In this document: positions 13,057 to 20,240 of the stretch, piece after piece
How the letters are laid out: the number at the start of each line of letters is the position of its first letter
How positions within the stretch are numbered: position 1 is the first letter of the stretch
Virus record (IMG/VR): IMGVR_UViG_3300045930_000185
Span: 1-21,120 of that record
Length of the DNA stretch: 21,120 nt
Strand: one strand, 5' to 3'
From: a virus
Position numbers and translations under genes: made by a program
Notes under the pieces: generated by a model
The model's input: the letters and a program-made list of their open reading frames with translations, nothing else
Told to the model about the DNA's origin: nothing
Database searches by the model: none

Positions 13057-13593
13057 TCAGCCGAGCGCGGCAATGATCTTCTTCGCCTGGTTCGACTTGA
13101 ACCCAGCGCGCTCGAGCTCGGCCTGATCGGCTCCGTCGAGATCTTCTTCGGTCGTGTAACCGACCTTTGCGAGGTCGGCTTTCAGCGGGAAGTCGGCGGC
13201 GAGCGGTGTGCCCGGTTCCGCTTCCTGCTTTGCCTGCCAAACGTTCGCGTCGTCGGGAACGCTCTGGAGGCGCTTGTGCAGGTAGAAGCGTCGAACGTTT
13301 CGGATCTCCGCCATGCCGACCTCCGCTGCGAGTGCACCGAGCGCCGCGCCGAGCTCGCCCTCGAGCCCCTCCACCTGCTCTTGGAGCTCGGCGACGCGCT
13401 TGTCGTCGGTCGAATCGACCGTTGGCGCGCCGCCGCCCGCCGCCTTGAGCTCGGCCGCGTGCTTCTTGCGAAGCTCGTAGAGGGCCGTTTCGTGCTCTTG
13501 GTAGGGGATGAAGTCGGGCAGGCGGGGAGGCGGCTCCGGCAAGCCGGCCGCCTCCCGTGCGCGGTGCTCGTGCATGCGGCGAGCGGTGATCAT
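13057..13593 (-). CDS. Coiled-coil protein in the Mu gp35 position
   Basis: A 178-residue protein I cannot assign by family. It starts 'MITARRMHEHRAREAAGLPE', has a long heptad-rich helix (residues about 45-90, 'KRVAELQEQVEGLEGELGAAL') likely to form a coiled coil, and ends in 'LDGADQAELERAGFKSNQAKKIIAALG', which resembles a helix-hairpin-helix or helical anchor. It follows the capsid gene with a TGATG junction and precedes the connector genes, the place held by Mu gp35. A head accessory or assembly role is inferred from position. Confidence 0.75.
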   Translation of the reverse strand: MITARRMHEHRAREAAGLPEPPPRLPDFIPYQEHETALYELRKKHAAELKAAGGGAPTVDSTDDKRVAELQEQVEGLEGELGAALGALAAEVGMAEIRNVRRFYLHKRLQSVPDDANVWQAKQEAEPGTPLAADFPLKADLAKVGYTTEEDLDGADQAELERAGFKSNQAKKIIAALG

Positions 13594-14828
13594 CAGAACG
13601 TCAGCGCCCCGATGTAGTTTTTGACGTTGTGCTTAATGGCGACGCAACCCGGTCGGCTTCCACCACGACGGCGGCGATAGAGCTTGGTCGCGTGGTAGAG
13701 GTGCATCGCGACGATGTCGGCATCCGCGAGGATGTCGACGTCGCTCTGCGCCCCGAGCCGCTGCTGGTTGTACCAGAACGCGAGCGCGTCTTGCTGCAGG
13801 ATGAGGTCGGTGACCTTGAGGTTCGCTTGCGCCTTCCAGGTGTTGTCGGCGTTGAAGGTGCCAGATGCGAACGCCACGCTAAGGCCGGTCTTGCCGTTCA
13901 TGCCGACCAGCGAATCGGCAGCAGTGTCGGTGAGCGCGACCGGCACGCCGTCGTCGAGCGCGACGAGCGTGTTGGAGAACGTGTTTCCGCCGTCCGTGGA
14001 GAACTTGAAGTTGTTGGTCGTGCCGTCGCCTGTGATGCAGTCGATCAAGAGCTTCCACGGACCGTTCGGGGTGCCGGTGATCGTCAGAACCGGTGGGGAG
14101 GTGCCGGCCGAGGTGACGGCGCCCATCGTGCTGCCGGTGAGCGGAACGAGGTCGGAGACGAGGACCGGAACGCCGCAGAACCGGGTCACCTGACCTTGGC
14201 CTTCGGTCAAGTTCATGAGCAAGAGCGGGCGCCCCTGCGAGTCCTTGAGTTTCGCCATGTCGGCGAGGGTCGTCGAGTGAACGACCATCGCAACGATGTT
14301 GTCTTGCTCGTCGCCCCACATCGTTTTCGCGTCCACCGCGAGATCCCAGTCGAGATAGACGGGGCTCGTCGCGCTGTAGACGTCGCTCACGAGCGGCGTC
14401 GTGGCAGCCTCTACCACGCACAGCTTGTCCATCGCGCGCGTAGCCTGAACCATCACTTGGTTGGCGGCTTCCTGGTGGGGATCGCCGACAGCCGGATCGA
14501 TTTGACCGACACCCTGAGCCCAGCGGCTTGTTTCGGCCGCGAGTGACTGCCGTGCGACGGTGGCCTGCTCGAGCACCTGCTGAAGTTTGCTCGGGGTGAC
14601 TGCCGATCCGTCTGCGTTATTGACGAATTCGGCGATCGTTCCGAAGTAGGGAATGTCGATCTTCTTGGCGATCGCGCCAGGACCAGCCGCCATCGTGCCG
14701 CTCACGCGGACGGCGCCCTGCGACGCTAGAATCGATCCCATGAAGGCGTTCTTTCCCTTGAAGACGCCGCGAACGGCATCGACGAGCACTTGAACGTCGA
14801 TGAGGTCGGTGTTGACGGTAATTGCCAT
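13593..14828 (-). CDS. Major capsid protein (HK97-fold) with inserted beta domain
   Basis: The 411-residue main shell protein. The N-terminal third ('FMGSILASQGAVRVSGTMA', 'IPYFGTIAEFVNN', 'SAVTPSKL') and the middle ('HSTTLADMAKLKDSQGRPLL', 'RFCGVPVLVSDLVPL') fit an HK97-type coat protein and its place after the protease confirms it. Residues about 241-345 form an inserted module ('LTITGTPNGPWKLLID', 'FKFSTDGGNTFS', 'TGLSVAFASGTF', 'TWKAQ') absent from simple coat proteins and resembling the module in the sheath protein of this same phage. The chain then resumes the capsid fold ('DLILQQDALAFWYNQQRLG'), ending in a basic RRRRGG stretch. Strong start with AAGGA upstream. The stop overlaps the next ATG (TGATG). 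Confidence 0.9.
   Translation of the reverse strand: MAITVNTDLIDVQVLVDAVRGVFKGKNAFMGSILASQGAVRVSGTMAAGPGAIAKKIDIPYFGTIAEFVNNADGSAVTPSKLQQVLEQATVARQSLAAETSRWAQGVGQIDPAVGDPHQEAANQVMVQATRAMDKLCVVEAATTPLVSDVYSATSPVYLDWDLAVDAKTMWGDEQDNIVAMVVHSTTLADMAKLKDSQGRPLLLMNLTEGQGQVTRFCGVPVLVSDLVPLTGSTMGAVTSAGTSPPVLTITGTPNGPWKLLIDCITGDGTTNNFKFSTDGGNTFSNTLVALDDGVPVALTDTAADSLVGMNGKTGLSVAFASGTFNADNTWKAQANLKVTDLILQQDALAFWYNQQRLGAQSDVDILADADIVAMHLYHATKLYRRRRGGSRPGCVAIKHNVKNYIGALTF
13794..14108 (-). other. Inserted Ig-like/beta module in the capsid protein
   Basis: Residues about 241-345 of the capsid protein. The module has the pattern 'ltItGTPN... F-FSTDGGNTFS... TGLSVAFASGT... TWKAQ', matching the module in the sheath protein of this phage ('vTVSGTPNDDYQ... 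KFRYTLDNQETWS... TGITATFVSGT... HSWTS'). Capsid sequence flanks it on both sides. Surface display is likely for an insertion of this type; the function is unknown. Confidence 0.65.
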
Positions 14829-14939
14829 GGCTGTTTTTCCTTGGGTCTTTCGGGTGGGCTACGCCGTTCGCGACTCGGCGCAGGCGCCGCGCGTGACGGA
14901 ACGAGTTGGTTTATTTTTCGTTCGGTAGGGTTCGGAGGA
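14829..14939 (-). other. 111-base intergenic gap before the capsid gene
   Basis: Holds no gene. It contains a short perfect hairpin (CGGCG-CAGG-CGCCG, bases 14876-14889) without a T tract, an A/T-rich patch near 14910-14925, and AAGGA about 9 bases before the capsid ATG, which is a good ribosome binding site. The gap may allow independent high-level expression or processing before the most abundant structural gene, but no convincing promoter is visible. Confidence 0.5.
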
Positions 14940-15545
14940 TCAGAGGGCGCCGCGCGCCTGAGCGTCTTCGCGGAGCGTGTTGTAGAGCTCGACGTTCTCG
15001 CCCTTGAGCTTGAGCCGCGCCGCCGGCGTCATGTCCTCGAACGCTTTGCCGTTGTGCGTGGCGACGCCGCTCGGAGACGAGCCATCGGGGGTGGGTTGCT
15101 GGACGACCACCGCGGTCGCGCCTTGGCGGTGCGAGACGGCGAGGAAGCCTCGGAGGTCGTTCACGACCTCGTTGCCGTCGCTTGCAGGGATGCCGTTCTC
15201 GTCGGCCTTTACGGCCTTGTCGAATTTCTCGGTGTAGAACTTCGCCTGCGCGGGCGAGAGCTTCTTGTCCTTGCAACCCTGCTCGCGAAGCGCCTCGAAG
15301 TCGCGGCGGGAGTTCACGACCTTCAGCTTCTCGACCTCGTCGTGGAGCCCGGCGTTCGCCTCGCTCGACTCCTTCAGCGCACGCACGGCGCCGACGGCGG
15401 CGTCACCGCTCGTACCGAGCAGCGCCTCGATGGCGACACCCGCGCGCGCGCTGGCCTGAAGCTTCTTGATGGCTGCTTCGACGGCGGCTTCGTCCGCGTC
15501 TTCGGCGAGGGAGAGGGCCTTGAGGATGTTCTTGGGGAATTGCAT
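14940..15545 (-). CDS. Nested scaffold protein from an internal start in the protease gene
   Basis: An in-frame ATG at 15545 (Met274 of the protease, start MQFPKNILKAL) is preceded by GAGGAG with a 6-base spacer, a near-ideal Shine-Dalgarno arrangement inside a coding region. Initiation here would give a 201-residue product made only of the linker-free helical C-terminal domain: acidic N-terminal helices (DADEAAVEAAIKKL), a charged middle, and 'SPAQAKFYTEKFDKA'. Mu (I/Z) and lambda (C/Nu3) make their scaffolds this way, so the role is supported by known biology plus the visible site. That it is translated separately is inferred. Confidence 0.7.
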   Translation of the reverse strand: MQFPKNILKALSLAEDADEAAVEAAIKKLQASARAGVAIEALLGTSGDAAVGAVRALKESSEANAGLHDEVEKLKVVNSRRDFEALREQGCKDKKLSPAQAKFYTEKFDKAVKADENGIPASDGNEVVNDLRGFLAVSHRQGATAVVVQQPTPDGSSPSGVATHNGKAFEDMTPAARLKLKGENVELYNTLREDAQARGAL

Positions 15546-16364
15546 GTCAGTCTCCTCGACTTCGGGCGTCGGCCCGAGGGCAAGTTGGAGTTGCGGGGTC
15601 GCTGGTTCGGGCGCCGGGGGCGCCGGCGACGGTTCGGGGTTCGTGGGCGTTTCGATGGCGGGGTCGCCCTCGAGCGCCGGAGATTCGGGAGCTGGCAGCG
15701 CGGCTCGCAGAGCTTCGGGGACTTTCTCGTAGTCGCCTGCCGCAATCGACCGAGCTACCGAGCGGCGAACCGAGTCGAGCGCTCGCTTTTCGTTCGCGGA
15801 TGCCGCTGCTTTCGCCTTCGCGGGGATGACTTCATCGACGAAGCCGAAGGCCTTCGCCTCGGCCGCCGTCATCCACGTCTCGGCGTCCATGAGCTGGACG
15901 ACCTTCTTCCGGTCGAGCCCGGAGCGCTTCGAGTAGATGTCGGCAAATGTGCCGCTCACCTTCCGAAGTACGTCGGCCCAGTCCTCGAGCTCCTCGGGAC
16001 CGCCCATCGCCATGCCCCACGCGTTGTGGACCATGAACCAGGCGCCCTCGGTGATACGGATCGTGTCACCGGCCATCGCGACGAGTGTCGCGGCCGAGGC
16101 GGCGAGCCCCATGATGTCGACCTCGACCCGCGCGCCGTGCGCTTGGAGTTCGGCGTAGATCGCCTGTGCCTCGAAGACGTCCCCACCGTCCGAATGGACG
16201 CGAATCTTGATGAGCTTCGCCTTCGAATTCTCCTTGAGCTTGCGTCGAACCTGGCTCGCTGAGATCGAGTCGTACCACCAAGACGACTGCGCGATCACCG
16301 AGTAGATGTCGAGCTCGAGCGTCTCCGTGCCGTCGCCGGCGAGAGCGAACGCAAAGTTTCCCAT
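14940..16364 (-). CDS. Prohead protease (ClpP/S14-like) with C-terminal scaffold domain
   Basis: The N-terminal 190 residues form a ClpP-fold serine protease that would mature the prohead by cutting scaffold and capsid proteins. Visible motifs are 'HSDGGDV' (57-63, oxyanion region), 'GLAASAATL' with nucleophile Ser90, 'FMVHNAWG' with His113, and 'MDAETWMTAAEAKAFGFVDEV' (149-169), which carries the third acidic position (Asp150 or Glu152). A Pro/Ala/Glu-rich linker follows (about 215-270), then a helical, charged C-terminal part from Met274 that looks like a scaffolding domain. The arrangement mirrors Mu gpI and its nested scaffold gpZ. The gene lies just before the capsid gene, the standard position. 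The start is ATG at 16364, giving a 474-residue protein. Confidence 0.92.
   Translation of the reverse strand: MGNFAFALAGDGTETLELDIYSVIAQSSWWYDSISASQVRRKLKENSKAKLIKIRVHSDGGDVFEAQAIYAELQAHGARVEVDIMGLAASAATLVAMAGDTIRITEGAWFMVHNAWGMAMGGPEELEDWADVLRKVSGTFADIYSKRSGLDRKKVVQLMDAETWMTAAEAKAFGFVDEVIPAKAKAAASANEKRALDSVRRSVARSIAAGDYEKVPEALRAALPAPESPALEGDPAIETPTNPEPSPAPPAPEPATPQLQLALGPTPEVEETDMQFPKNILKALSLAEDADEAAVEAAIKKLQASARAGVAIEALLGTSGDAAVGAVRALKESSEANAGLHDEVEKLKVVNSRRDFEALREQGCKDKKLSPAQAKFYTEKFDKAVKADENGIPASDGNEVVNDLRGFLAVSHRQGATAVVVQQPTPDGSSPSGVATHNGKAFEDMTPAARLKLKGENVELYNTLREDAQARGAL
15552..15557 (-). promoter_or_regulatory. Internal ribosome binding site for the nested scaffold
   Basis: Reads GAGGAG on the minus strand, followed by ACTGAC and then ATG. 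It lies inside the protease frame, encoding the Val-Glu-Glu-Thr-Asp stretch before Met274. Few start codons in this window have a stronger Shine-Dalgarno match. Confidence 0.7.
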
Positions 16365-16374
16365 GGCTTTGGTC

Positions 16375-16605
16375 TCAGTACTTGAGTCCGCGGATGCCGG
16401 TCGCAGTCGCGCCGGCCTTCACGCGCTTCGTCGCGAAGGGCCAGATCGTGTTTGCCCCAGCGGCAGCGATCGCGATTTCCGAGCCGTCCTGCAGAACGAG
16501 CGTCAGGTTCCCGGTGCCAGCGACGAAAATGGCATCAGCGACCGTGCCGGGCCAGATGTCGACGGTGTCGCTGGGGGTGACGGCGGTTGAAACGCTGTAG
16601 CGCAT
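16375..16605 (-). CDS. Small beta-rich virion protein, resembling spike-base / RCAP_Rcc01079-type proteins
   Basis: A 76-residue protein beginning MRYSVSTAVTPSDTVDIWPG and continuing with the pattern 'AIFVAGTGNLTLVLQDGS ... TIWPFATKRVKAGATATGI'. This layout (Val-Thr-Pro-Ser-Asp start, a GTGxLxLxL strand pair, then 'P.. .KRV.A.GTTA..I..LY') is common in small all-beta phage virion proteins, some annotated as spike base proteins. I recognise the pattern rather than a specific homologue. It sits immediately upstream of the protease gene, 10 bases away, so a head or vertex role is as likely as a spike role. Confidence 0.65.
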   Translation of the reverse strand: MRYSVSTAVTPSDTVDIWPGTVADAIFVAGTGNLTLVLQDGSEIAIAAAGANTIWPFATKRVKAGATATGIRGLKY

Positions 16606-16650
16606 GCTTCGGTGTCTCTCGCGCGCGCCGGCGCGAGCCGAAGCGCTGGT

Positions 16651-16950
16651 TCAGTAGATGGCGTCGCTCGGAACGTTTTTCGCGACGGCGTAGGGCGACG
16701 GCGGGAGGTTCGGGATTCTTTCGGGCGCCTCGACGAGCCGCACGCCCTCGAGCCTCGCCATCCGCTCGAGGTAGGCGTTCAGCATCGCCGCGTCGCTCGT
16801 ATCCACGTCGAGCGCGGGTGCGGGCTCAGGCCAGATCGTGACGTGCGCGCCGGTCTCGAAGTCGTCTCGAAGGATCTGGGCAAAGAGGGTCGCCCCCTCG
16901 ACCTTGCCGCCGAGCTCGACCGTCGTGCCGTCCGCAAAACGCCAGGTCAT
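16651..16950 (-). CDS. Small hypothetical phage protein (99 aa)
   Basis: I do not recognise this protein. It begins MTWRFADGTTVELGG, with a short beta-rich N-terminus, then acidic and proline-rich segments and a C-terminus 'NVPSDAIY'. No membrane segment or signal peptide is visible. A good ribosome binding site (GGTGAGG, about 5 bases before the ATG) and placement between the MuF gene and a second small gene in the same operon support it as real. A head-associated minor protein is a guess from position only. Confidence 0.7.
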   Translation of the reverse strand: MTWRFADGTTVELGGKVEGATLFAQILRDDFETGAHVTIWPEPAPALDVDTSDAAMLNAYLERMARLEGVRLVEAPERIPNLPPSPYAVAKNVPSDAIY

Positions 16951-16992
16951 GACGACCTCACCATGACCACTCCCGGCCCAACCGGCAAGGGG

Positions 16993-18546
16993 TCACCGGC
17001 CGGCGAGCTGCCCGAGCAGGAAAAGCACCATGTCTGGGTCTTTGCGCAGGAGCTTTTTCAGCTCCACGGTGTCGTGTAGGGCGTGCAATTTGCCGGCGAG
17101 GTACTCGTAGCCCATGGAGGTTATTTCCGTGGCCCTTTCCCCGTAGTCCTTGCCCATGTAGGCCTCGAGAAAGTCATCCTCTCTCGCGTACTCCCATGGT
17201 TCGTAGCCAAAGCCGAGGTGCTTTGGCTTCTCGCCCGCCGTGCGGGCTTTCAGGAATGCGCTTGACCGGGCGAGGGCCCGCGCGTCGTGGTGCTCGATGG
17301 CATGGGCCCACTCGTGGACGTAGACGGTGGGTGAGCGCCCGTTGAACGAGATCCGATTTTCAGACGGCGAGAAGTACGCTCGCTCGTGGTCGAGCCGCGC
17401 CACAACCCCCTTGGGTTGGGTGACTCGCTTGTCTGCTGTGAGACCGTAGAACCTACGTGCGCGTTCGACGCTGTCGTGGTTCGGGTTGCCGCCGGTGAAG
17501 GGGAAGTTCGCTTTCCCGAGCGGCTGAATGGTCCGCGTGTGCTCGGACAGCGCAGCGAAGAACGTCTGCTCTTCGGTGAGGACGAGTTTTCGGAGGGGCC
17601 GATTCCCTTGGCTGTTGAAGAGGTCGACGAACTCTTGAAGCGTCTTCGTTGCAACGCCTGGGTGCCCTTCGCTGTGCAGACGGTTCAATTCACCGAGTAC
17701 ATCGCCCGCGGAGCGGTCGAGCGCGCGCTCTTGCATCGCTCGCCCCCAACCGAGCGCCGGCGCTGCTTCCCCGTACTTCGCTTGGTATTGGTCCTCCCAA
17801 TACCTCGAGTCGTGTTTCTGCGGCGGCTTCTTCCGCCGGGGCCCGCTCTTCGGTTGCTTCCGCGACTTCCGCTCGAGCTCGTCCACGAGCACGGGGTCGT
17901 TCTTCGCGCGGCTCGGCTTCCAGACGGGCTGCGCGTCAGGCGGTAGCCCGAAGCCCTCGTCAGCGTCGATGAGCGGCGGGACGTTGGTGATCCCGCGGTT
18001 CTCGGCGTCGGTCTTCCGGAGGCTGCGAATGCCCGACCGGCAGCGGTGATGCAGCGGTGGGCAGTGCGTCTTCCAGAAGTCGTGGTCGGCCGGTAGGATC
18101 GTCGCGTCGAGCGGCCGGCAGATTTGCGTCGTGCGTGAATCGAGCACGGCGTCGAACATGAAGTACGGCCGTGCCTCGACGACGTCCGGGTCGTTCATCT
18201 GCCGCCACCGGCCGGCGCTGTAGCTGCGCTGTGTTGCGTTGCGGAAGACGGTTTCGGCGTGCGCGTCGTTCCGAAGCGTGCCCCTCACGCGCTTGCGCCA
18301 CTCCTCGAACGGCTCCCCCGACTCGATTGCCTTCGTGATTTCGTCGAAGACGCTCTGGACCTGCGCGAGCTGCAAGCCCCCGCCGATCCAAAACGCCCGC
18401 GTGCGAGCGTCGGTGTCGAGCCTGAGCGCCTCAGCCTTCGTCAGGACCGTGCGGGTTCGGAAGAAGTCGAGCGCCTCGTCGAACCGACCGACTTCGGCCG
18501 TTACGGTCCACCGTGCCGACGCTTTCCGCTCGGCGCTCGAGAGCAT
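16993..18546 (-). CDS. MuF-type head morphogenesis protein fused to a putative zincin metallopeptidase
   Basis: The N-terminal half is a Phage_Mu_F / SPP1 gp7-like minor head protein, usually a few copies inside the head and sometimes injected. Diagnostic parts are 'AETVFRNATQRSYSAGRW' (about residues 98-115), 'DAVLDSRTTQICRPLDATI' and the Cys/His cluster 'HCPPLHHRCRSGIRSL'. A basic, Lys/Arg-rich linker follows. The C-terminal half contains 'VYVHEWAHAIEHH', with HEWAH at residues 411-415, matching the zincin HExxH motif; E474 in 'RATEITSMGYEYL' is a plausible third zinc ligand (inference). At 517 residues it is much longer than a bare MuF domain. Start choice: ATG at 18546 gives MLSSAERK; a GTG at 18555 overlaps the portal stop as GTGA and is also possible, with AGGA upstream. 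The open frame back to 18732 overlaps the portal and is arginine-rich, so I rejected it. Confidence 0.88.
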   Translation of the reverse strand: MLSSAERKASARWTVTAEVGRFDEALDFFRTRTVLTKAEALRLDTDARTRAFWIGGGLQLAQVQSVFDEITKAIESGEPFEEWRKRVRGTLRNDAHAETVFRNATQRSYSAGRWRQMNDPDVVEARPYFMFDAVLDSRTTQICRPLDATILPADHDFWKTHCPPLHHRCRSGIRSLRKTDAENRGITNVPPLIDADEGFGLPPDAQPVWKPSRAKNDPVLVDELERKSRKQPKSGPRRKKPPQKHDSRYWEDQYQAKYGEAAPALGWGRAMQERALDRSAGDVLGELNRLHSEGHPGVATKTLQEFVDLFNSQGNRPLRKLVLTEEQTFFAALSEHTRTIQPLGKANFPFTGGNPNHDSVERARRFYGLTADKRVTQPKGVVARLDHERAYFSPSENRISFNGRSPTVYVHEWAHAIEHHDARALARSSAFLKARTAGEKPKHLGFGYEPWEYAREDDFLEAYMGKDYGERATEITSMGYEYLAGKLHALHDTVELKKLLRKDPDMVLFLLGQLAGR

Positions 18547-18551
18547 CGTGC

Positions 18552-20234
18552 TCACGCGTCCTGGTTCACGGCTGCCCGACCAGCGAGCTCGCCGAGCGCC
18601 ATCGCCGAGAAGACGATGTCGTTCAGCTCCTCGGGGTCGAGGTCTTGGTAGCGGGCGCGCAGGCGCGCGCGAAGGTCTTCGTAGTCGGTCGCCGCGTCGA
18701 GCTCTTCGGCGATCGCTTCGAGCGTGGGCCACAAAGCAGCGATGCCCGCCGCCGTGCTGTCCTCGGTGAGGGCGTCGGCGTAGAGCTGACCCTCGAGGAA
18801 GCCTCGACCCTTGCGGGGCGAGTCGCCGGAGGCGAGTCGGACGTGCCGTGCTCGAGCCGTCGGTGCTGGCTTGGCCTCTGGCGTCTCCGTCGCTGGCGCC
18901 GGGCTACCCGTCGCGCCCGTCGACGCCGGCGTTGGTGCGGGTGCCCCCGTGGGCTGCCCCGGCACTGGCTTCGGCGGCTCTTCACCGGGGTCGAGCCAAT
19001 CGTCGAGCTCGAACTCCTCGGTGAATTCCTTCCGCTTTACCTTGAAGCCGAGGTCGGTCGCCTTCTTGGCCGCATCGAGCGCGACGTTCGCCGTCTCGCC
19101 CTCTGCCTTGAGATTCTTTTTCGGCTCGACCGGGTAAACCGGGTATGGCGCGAGCTTTCGGTCGCCCCAGTTTCGCTCGGCGTAGGGCTTCAGCGATTGG
19201 TCGTGGACCGTCGAGGTCCAGGCCTGCGCGTCGAAGCGTAGTTTCGCCTGGTCGCCGGTTCGCTCTTGCGACTCAGCCGCAGCGCGGCTGCCGTCCTTCA
19301 CGACGGTCGTGAGGTTTCCGCCGCGGATGTTGACCGCGATGGCTTCGTTCGCCATCTCGATCTGGCTGTCGAAGAGCTCGTTCGAGCCCGCCGCTACCTG
19401 CACGAGCTTCAGGTCGAAGCCCGCCGGCAGCATGACGACCCCGTCACGTCCTCGACGCTTGATCTCGTCGGCTAGTTGGCGCCGGATGTCGGACGCCGGC
19501 ACTGCTTCGTCGCTCGAGAGATCGCCGTCCTCGCCGACGGTGCCGACGAGCAGCGCGCCCTTCTCACCAGCTCGCGCACGGTCTTCCCGCGCGAGGTGCT
19601 TCAGAAGCACAAGCGGAGCGAGCGCCCACAGTAGCCCCCACGCCCACGGCCGATTTCGCCCGTAGGGACGGTGCATCATCCAATCCCCGTCACCAGGGAC
19701 GAGGTCAATCTCTTGGTTCGCGCCCGTCGAGGCCTCGGACTGGATCCACGTCTTCCACGTGCGCGTCGGCCAGTCGAAGCGCAGGTGTTGCGGGTGCCAG
19801 AACTCCGGGCAGGGGAGAACGCGGCCTTCGTGCCCCTCGACGAGCTGCCACGTGTGACGCGCCGGACCGAGCCCGAGCACGATGCCCCACCGTAGAATCA
19901 GCCCGACTTCAGCCTCGGGGTAGGAGTCCCACCAATCCTCTTCGGCCTCGAGCGCCTTGACGGCACGGTTCGAACGGCGCTTGTCGCCGCTCGCTTCGAA
20001 GGTCGGGTCGAGCCCGAGGAGGGCATCGACGCGCGCCCCGAGCGCTCCCTGAACGCGGTCGTCTTTCAGGACCCATTCGGTGAGGTTCGCCGCCTGGGGG
20101 AGGTTCCCACCATCAGCAGAAATCTCAGCTGACCGGATCGCCTTCGGCGTCCACGTCGTGAAGACGCGCACGCTCGGCTCGATGCCGGTGCTGTCGCTGG
20201 CCTTGCCAGCCTTTCCCTTTTTGGCCGTCGCCAT
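18552..20234 (-). CDS. Portal protein, DUF935 / Mu gp29-like
   Basis: A 560-residue protein that should form the dodecameric portal at the unique capsid vertex, through which DNA enters and to which the tail joins. Recognisable DUF935-like stretches include the N-terminal 'NLTEWVLKDDRVQGALGARV' segment (about residues 50-69), 'WHPQHLRFDW' (about 146-155) and the stem/wing part 'FDSQIEMANEAIAVNIRGGN'. The C-terminal 130 residues hold a Pro/Ala/Thr-rich linker (PVPGQPTGAPAPTPAS) and then a helical acidic tail, the usual layout in this family. It lies between terminase and the MuF-type gene, as in Mu. Its stop overlaps a possible GTG start of the next gene (GTGA), suggesting coupled translation. 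Length fits Mu-like portals (about 500-550). Confidence 0.9.
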   Translation of the reverse strand: MATAKKGKAGKASDSTGIEPSVRVFTTWTPKAIRSAEISADGGNLPQAANLTEWVLKDDRVQGALGARVDALLGLDPTFEASGDKRRSNRAVKALEAEEDWWDSYPEAEVGLILRWGIVLGLGPARHTWQLVEGHEGRVLPCPEFWHPQHLRFDWPTRTWKTWIQSEASTGANQEIDLVPGDGDWMMHRPYGRNRPWAWGLLWALAPLVLLKHLAREDRARAGEKGALLVGTVGEDGDLSSDEAVPASDIRRQLADEIKRRGRDGVVMLPAGFDLKLVQVAAGSNELFDSQIEMANEAIAVNIRGGNLTTVVKDGSRAAAESQERTGDQAKLRFDAQAWTSTVHDQSLKPYAERNWGDRKLAPYPVYPVEPKKNLKAEGETANVALDAAKKATDLGFKVKRKEFTEEFELDDWLDPGEEPPKPVPGQPTGAPAPTPASTGATGSPAPATETPEAKPAPTARARHVRLASGDSPRKGRGFLEGQLYADALTEDSTAAGIAALWPTLEAIAEELDAATDYEDLRARLRARYQDLDPEELNDIVFSAMALGELAGRAAVNQDA

Positions 20235-20240
20235 CGTTCG

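Noticed and set aside
13037-13240. N-terminal extension of the 182-residue beta-rich protein
   Set aside because: Arg-rich, overlaps the preceding gene, and a good GGAG-ATG start exists at 13036.
14876-14889. Short GC hairpin before the capsid gene as a terminator
   Set aside because: Only five base pairs and no T tract after it in the direction of transcription; it would stop expression of the capsid gene.
14790-16262. A 490-codon plus-strand open frame opposite the capsid/protease region
   Set aside because: Antisense shadow of the protease gene; composition is low-complexity Arg/Leu/Gly and it crosses the capsid start.
18547-18732. N-terminal extension of the MuF protein upstream of 18546
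   Set aside because: It overlaps the portal gene by about 180 bases and reads as Arg/Pro-rich noise; the start near the portal stop fits the operon's junction style.
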